Below are positions 12,724 to 16,050 of a stretch of 16,050 nucleotides of DNA, in pieces; position 1 is the stretch's first letter; each line of letters opens with the position of its first letter. This DNA comes from DATDRQ01 sp035291645 (lineage in GTDB: Bacteria > Chloroflexota > Anaerolineae > Anaerolineales > UBA4823). The notes beneath the pieces are model-generated. The model did not search any database. It was not told the origin of the DNA and saw only the letters and a program-made list of their open reading frames with translations. Location of the stretch: positions 1-16,050 of the forward strand of contig DATDRQ010000283.1 in NCBI GenBank assembly GCA_035291645.1, read 5' to 3'. The translations under genes were made by a program, and so were the position numbers.

Positions 12724-14490
12724 ATGTATAAGACTCATACCTGTGGAGAACTGCGCCCGGAGCAGGTTGGCCAGGAGGTTACCCTGGCTGGCTGGGTGCA
12801 CCGCCGCCGCGACCACGGTGGTGTGACCTTCATCGACCTGCGTGACCGCTTCGGCCTCGTCCAGGTCGTCGCCAACCCGGCAGAAAACCCGGCTGCCCAC
12901 CAGGCCGCCCTGGAGGTGCGCCCGGAATGGGTCATCCAGGTGCAGGGCCAGGTGCGCCGGCGCCCGGCCGGCATGGAGAATCCCCGGCTGCCCACCGGTG
13001 AGATCGAAGTGGAGGTCCAGCAGCTCGAAGTGCTCAACCCGGCAAAGACGCCGCCGTTCCTGATTAATAAGGAAGAGGAAGTGGACGAGCAGGCGCGCCT
13101 GCACTACCGCTACCTGGACCTGCGCCGGGAGCGCATGCAATCCAACCTGGTGCTGCGCCACCGGATGGTTAAATTCATCCGCGACTACCTGGACCAGCAC
13201 GGTTTCATCGAGGTCGAGACTCCCATCCTGTTCAAGACCACCCCGGAAGGGGCGCGCGATTACCTGGTGCCGTCCCGCCTCCACCCGGGCGAGTTCTACG
13301 CCCTGCCGCAGTCGCCCCAGCAACTCAAGCAATTGCTGATGGTCGCCGGGGTGGAGCGCTACTTCCAGATCGCCCGCTGCTTCCGCGATGAGGACCAGCG
13401 CGGCGACCGCCAGCCCGAGTTCACTCAGCTGGACCTGGAGATGTCCTTCGTGCAGCGTGAGGACGTGATGGCGCTGATCGAAGATCTCTTCAGCCGCATG
13501 GTCGCTCAGGTCACCCCGCACAAGCGGCTGCTGGCCAGCCCCTGGCCGCGCCTGACCTACCAGGAGGCGATGGACCGCTACGGCAAGGACAACCCGGACC
13601 TGCGCTTCGGCCTCGAGTTGGTGGATATCTCCGACCTGGCGGCGGACAGCGGTTTCAAGGTATTCGAGGGTGCGCTGGCCTCCGCAGGGCAGGTGCGCGG
13701 CCTGAACGCCAAAGGATTGGGTGAGTACACCCGCAAGCAGATCGACGAGCTGGCCGGGTACGTCGCCCAGTTTGGCGCCCGGGGCCTGGCTTACCTGGCG
13801 ATCACCCCGCAGGGCGAGCAGCGCTCTTCCTTTAGTAAATTCTTGCCTGATGATCGCCTGCAAGCCGTGTTGGAGCGCATGCAGGCTGAACCCGGCGACC
13901 TGCTGCTGTTCGTCGCCGGCCGGCCGGCCGTGGTCTCCGAGGCGCTCGGCCGCCTGCGGGCGCTGCTCGCCGACCGGCTGGACCTGCGCGACCCGGACGT
14001 GCTGGCGTTCTGCTGGGTGATCGATTTCCCTTACGTCCTCTGGAACGAGGCGGAGAAACGCTGGGACCCCAGCCACCACCTGTTCACCGCACCCATGCTG
14101 GAGGACATCCCCCTGCTCGACGGCGACCCGGGCAAAGCCCGCGGCCAGCAGTACGACCTGGTGCTCAACGATTATGAGGTCGGCGGGGGCTCGATCCGCA
14201 TCCATGACCGGGCGCTCCAGGAGAAGGTCTTTCAATTAATCGGCCTGGACCCTGAGGTGGCGCGCCAGCGCTTTGGTCACATGTTGGAGGCTTTCGAGTA
14301 CGGCACACCACCCCACGGCGGCATTGCACCCGGCATCGACCGGCTGTGCATGGTGCTGGCCGGGGAACCGAACATCCGCGAGGTGATCGCCTTCCCTAAA
14401 AACCAGGCGGCGCGCGACGTGATGGCGGAGGCCCCCTCGCCGGTCGAGGCGGAGCAGCTGCGCGAGCTGCACCTGCGGGTGATCGATTAA
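12724..14490 (+). CDS. aspS: Aspartyl-tRNA synthetase, bacterial type
   Basis: This 588-aa class II synthetase charges tRNA-Asp with aspartate. The N-terminal OB-fold anticodon domain (about 1-110) has AGWVHRRRDHGG. Motif 2 is FRDEDQRGDRQPEFTQLD (220-237). The bacterial GAD insertion lies in the middle (about 280-420), and motif 3 is GGIAPGIDRL (532-541). The length is normal for the bacterial family. His31 matches the position reported as His in non-discriminating AspRS (as in Pseudomonas aeruginosa), whereas discriminating enzymes such as E. coli's have Leu there. This suggests it may also make Asp-tRNA-Asn for the GatCAB pathway. The start ATG 12724 follows GAGAGGA; an in-frame upstream Met at 12658 lies before the leader hairpin and has no ribosome site. 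Confidence 0.96.
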   Translation: MYKTHTCGELRPEQVGQEVTLAGWVHRRRDHGGVTFIDLRDRFGLVQVVANPAENPAAHQAALEVRPEWVIQVQGQVRRRPAGMENPRLPTGEIEVEVQQLEVLNPAKTPPFLINKEEEVDEQARLHYRYLDLRRERMQSNLVLRHRMVKFIRDYLDQHGFIEVETPILFKTTPEGARDYLVPSRLHPGEFYALPQSPQQLKQLLMVAGVERYFQIARCFRDEDQRGDRQPEFTQLDLEMSFVQREDVMALIEDLFSRMVAQVTPHKRLLASPWPRLTYQEAMDRYGKDNPDLRFGLELVDISDLAADSGFKVFEGALASAGQVRGLNAKGLGEYTRKQIDELAGYVAQFGARGLAYLAITPQGEQRSSFSKFLPDDRLQAVLERMQAEPGDLLLFVAGRPAVVSEALGRLRALLADRLDLRDPDVLAFCWVIDFPYVLWNEAEKRWDPSHHLFTAPMLEDIPLLDGDPGKARGQQYDLVLNDYEVGGGSIRIHDRALQEKVFQLIGLDPEVARQRFGHMLEAFEYGTPPHGGIAPGIDRLCMVLAGEPNIREVIAFPKNQAARDVMAEAPSPVEAEQLRELHLRVID

Positions 14491-14583
14491 GTTCGAACGC
14501 GGTTCCCGGACCACGCATATAAATCCTGTGACTGCCGGATCCTGAAATAATTACAGTTTTGTCTACTCAACGGTTTGATTCTG

Positions 14584-14592
14584 TGGTATAAG
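14584..14592 (+). promoter_or_regulatory. Extended -10 promoter of the structured RNA
   Basis: TGG-TATAAG is an extended -10 element. Its expected start, near 14599, coincides with the 5' edge of the RNA's closing helix. No convincing -35 box was found. Confidence 0.45.
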
Positions 14593-14598
14593 AAAGTC

Positions 14599-14767
14599 GA
14601 CCCTGCTGTGCATGTGTTGCCGCATACCGGTTCTGAGCCAACACTCACTTAAAGGGGCCCGAACTCTCGGCAGTGACGCGATAGGCTGGAGCCAAGGCGG
14701 ATCTGGCGGGTAAGGACCCGACCTGCGAAGGCAGGTTCAGAACTGCGCTGCACACGGCACGGTGGGG
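14599..14767 (+). ncRNA. Structured non-coding RNA, probable 6S RNA (SsrS)
   Basis: The two ends of this roughly 170-nt segment pair into a long rod. The pairs are 14601-14611 with 14757-14767 (11 bp with G-U pairs), 14613-14617 with 14750-14754, 14619-14620 and 14622-14624 with 14744-14748, and 14630-14639 with 14734-14743 (10 bp). That totals about 31 pairs with small bulges. Inside are hairpins TCACT/AGTGA (14645-14649 and 14672-14676), GGCT/AGCC, GGGT/ACCC and ACCTGC-GAAG-GCAGGT (14721-14736). The last lies on the 3' side of an open bubble and is an alternative to the top of the rod. Size, a rod closed at both ends, a bubble with a 3'-side hairpin and an own promoter suggest 6S RNA, the regulator that binds RNA polymerase. 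RNase P, SRP, tmRNA and common riboswitch signatures were not seen. The 6S identity is inference. Confidence 0.5.
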
Positions 14768-14843
14768 TAATTCTATTTATCCCATAATCAAACCTTCTCC
14801 TCTATTCGCAGTCACAATCCCAATCACCGGAGAGATCAATCCG

Positions 14844-15950
14844 ATGGCAGGACGCCGATCGAAAAATTCCTCGGAAAACAATCCGGCTATCCATCCACGC
14901 CCTGCCTGGTTGGTGGCGGTCGTCGCTAACCTGAAGGAGGAGCAGGCCGAACCGGACGAGGATGCCCCTCCAGACGCGGGGGCAGAGTTCGACCGCTGGG
15001 AGACGATCCAGTCGATCCAGCAGGCGATCGAATCCGGCGGACACCGCTCGGTCTTCTTGAATGCCGACGCCAGCCTGGCGACCACGGTAAAGCAAGCCGG
15101 GCCGGAGATCTGCTTTAACATCGCAGAGGGCCTGCAGGGGGAGGGCCGCGAAGCGCACGTGCCCGCCTTATTGGAGATGTATGGCATCCCCTTCACTGCC
15201 TCCGGCGTGGTCGCCAACGCCATCTCCCTCGATAAGACCCTGACCAAACGCCTGTGGCGGGATGCGGGGCTGCCGGTGGTGCCTTTTCAGGAGTTCAGCG
15301 AAGGGGACGAACCGCTCCGCCAGGGGTTGAAGTTCCCATTGTTTGTAAAACCTGCCCGGGAAGGCACCGGGATGGGCGTAGACCTGAACGCGGTGGTCAA
15401 CGATGAAGCCCAGTTGCGCGAGCGGGTGGCGTATGTGATCCAGACTTACCGCCAGCCGGCCCTGGTGGAGACATTCCTGCCGGGGCGTGAGTTCACCGTC
15501 GGCCTGCTGGGCCGCCGGGATGTCGCTGCCTCCACCCGCCGCCCGCACCTGTATAGCCCGGATGGCTTTCATCGCTTCCCCATCCTGGAGATCGAAAGCC
15601 GGCAGTCGGTCACCCCCGGGGTGTACGGCTATAATGCCAAGTCCAAGGACCTGACCGAGACGGGCGCGCCGGGATACCTCTGCCCGGCTGACCTGGATCC
15701 CAGGACCGCCGACCGGTTCAACCGCCTGGCGCTGCGCGCTCACCGCGCTATCGGCGCCAAGGACGTCTCCAGAGTCGATTTCCGATTGGACAGCGACGGC
15801 AATCCTTACCTGCTGGAGATCAACACCCTGCCAGGGTTGAACCCGGCGGTCAGTGACCTGTGCATCATGGCGCGCGCCGAGGATTTGCCCTATGAAGCCT
15901 TGATCCTGGAGATCCTGGATTTGGCGGCGGGGCGCTTTGGCCTGTTATGA
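14844..15950 (+). CDS. D-alanine-D-alanine ligase-like ATP-grasp protein
   Basis: This 368-aa protein is an ATP-grasp ligase related to Ddl, which joins two D-alanines for peptidoglycan. Seen are FNIAEGLQGEGREAHVPALLE (91-111), the ATP-binding Lys169 in FVKPAREGTGMGV, E209 in VETFLPGREFTVG, D312 in RVDFR and E325/N327 in EINTLPGLNP (Mg2+ ligands). The family's FN-x-x-HG-x-x-GE motif is altered, with Glu-Gly in place of His-Gly, and there is a 45-residue acidic N-terminal extension. The substrate may therefore differ from D-Ala. The ATG has GGAGAG (14828-14833) 10 nt upstream. Its stop overlaps the next start (ATGA). It may be a real Ddl or a peptide/amino-acid ligase of another pathway. Confidence 0.8.
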   Translation: MAGRRSKNSSENNPAIHPRPAWLVAVVANLKEEQAEPDEDAPPDAGAEFDRWETIQSIQQAIESGGHRSVFLNADASLATTVKQAGPEICFNIAEGLQGEGREAHVPALLEMYGIPFTASGVVANAISLDKTLTKRLWRDAGLPVVPFQEFSEGDEPLRQGLKFPLFVKPAREGTGMGVDLNAVVNDEAQLRERVAYVIQTYRQPALVETFLPGREFTVGLLGRRDVAASTRRPHLYSPDGFHRFPILEIESRQSVTPGVYGYNAKSKDLTETGAPGYLCPADLDPRTADRFNRLALRAHRAIGAKDVSRVDFRLDSDGNPYLLEINTLPGLNPAVSDLCIMARAEDLPYEALILEILDLAAGRFGLL

Positions 15951-16050
15951 TTTCCCTCATTAGAATCTCCATGGTGAAGTTCATTTCTGGCTTGCGTGGA
16001 TTGACCTGGTTAATGTCGGCCGCCCTGGCCGGCTTACTGGTCGCCAGTTG
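15947..16050 (+). CDS. N-terminus of a membrane or secreted protein, cut by the window end
   Basis: An ATG at 15947 overlaps the ligase stop (ATGA) and opens a frame to the window edge. The 34 visible residues start MISLIRISMVKF and contain a hydrophobic stretch (WLMSAALAGLLVAS) after basic residues, as in a signal peptide or membrane anchor. A second Met at residue 9 (15971) is an alternative start. The coupling to the ligase suggests a shared cell-envelope role. The family cannot be told. Confidence 0.6.
   Translation, partial: MISLIRISMVKFISGLRGLTWLMSAALAGLLVAS

Larger units (their letters stand above)
14491..14843 (+). other. Intergenic region holding a structured RNA
   Basis: This 353-nt gap between aspS and the ATP-grasp gene contains the promoter and RNA annotated separately. 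After the RNA, GGGGTAA and TTATCCC (14764-14783) could form a 7-bp stem with one G-T pair that competes with the RNA's closing helix. No clear promoter was found for the downstream gene, so it may rely on read-through from the RNA promoter. No coding frame with a ribosome site is present. Confidence 0.4.

Noticed and set aside
12556..14235. 559-codon minus-strand frame opposite aspS
   Set aside because: It is the antisense shadow of a clear AspRS with all class II motifs. Its translation has no recognisable domain, and long antisense frames are common in GC-rich coding DNA.
14599..14767. Cobalamin, TPP, c-di-GMP or SRP/RNase P RNA
   Set aside because: The conserved core sequences of these families were looked for by eye and not found. 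The end-to-end rod fits 6S-type RNA better.

Overview
The window reads as a piece of a GC-rich bacterial chromosome. The best guess is a Chloroflexota (Anaerolineae-like) organism. That guess rests on content only: a NarL-type kinase/regulator pair, lipoproteins with Thr/Pro-rich linkers, several multihaem cytochromes beside NrfD-type membrane proteins, and a dispersed TCATTGCGAG-type palindromic repeat. No rRNA or tRNA gene is present to fix the taxonomy.

Layout. (1) 64-2179, plus strand: a membrane histidine kinase overlapping a LuxR/NarL response regulator, closed by a hairpin terminator. (2) 2204-2461: a gene-free patch of stacked palindromes. (3) 2448-4778, minus strand: three exported lipoproteins, namely a YceI-like protein, a small lipoprotein that appears frameshifted, and a Tat-exported intradiol-dioxygenase-like lipoprotein. 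A strong terminator separates the third from the other two. (4) 5063-8577, plus strand: a clear sigma70-type promoter followed by five tightly packed genes, encoding a 37-aa membrane peptide, a membrane-anchored two-CW cysteine domain, an octahaem cytochrome c, a Tat-exported four-cluster ferredoxin and a NrfD quinol-interacting membrane protein. (5) 8590-8670: two back-to-back perfect hairpins between convergent operons. (6) 8704-11050, minus strand: a nonahaem cytochrome c and a cytochrome b fused to a C-terminal monohaem c domain. (7) 11343-11481: a MITE-like repeat with perfect 16-bp ends. (8) 11529-12253: an XRE-cupin regulator with a candidate operator at its promoter. (9) 12270-12521, minus strand: a probable beta-propeller gene remnant. 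(10) 12538-14490: aspS with its own promoter and a possible attenuator. (11) About 14599-14767: a strongly structured RNA with its own promoter, perhaps 6S RNA. (12) 14844 to the end: a D-Ala-D-Ala-ligase-like ATP-grasp gene translationally coupled to a membrane/secreted protein that runs off the window.

The centre of interest is 5.1-11.1 kb. Two different quinone-linked membrane modules (NrfD + FeS protein + 8-haem c, and cytochrome b-c + 9-haem c) face each other with no recognisable terminal reductase or dehydrogenase between them. Between them they encode 18 CXXCH haem-binding motifs (8 + 9 + 1). I infer that they move electrons between menaquinone and periplasmic or extracellular partners. 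The direction and the partners cannot be read from the sequence.
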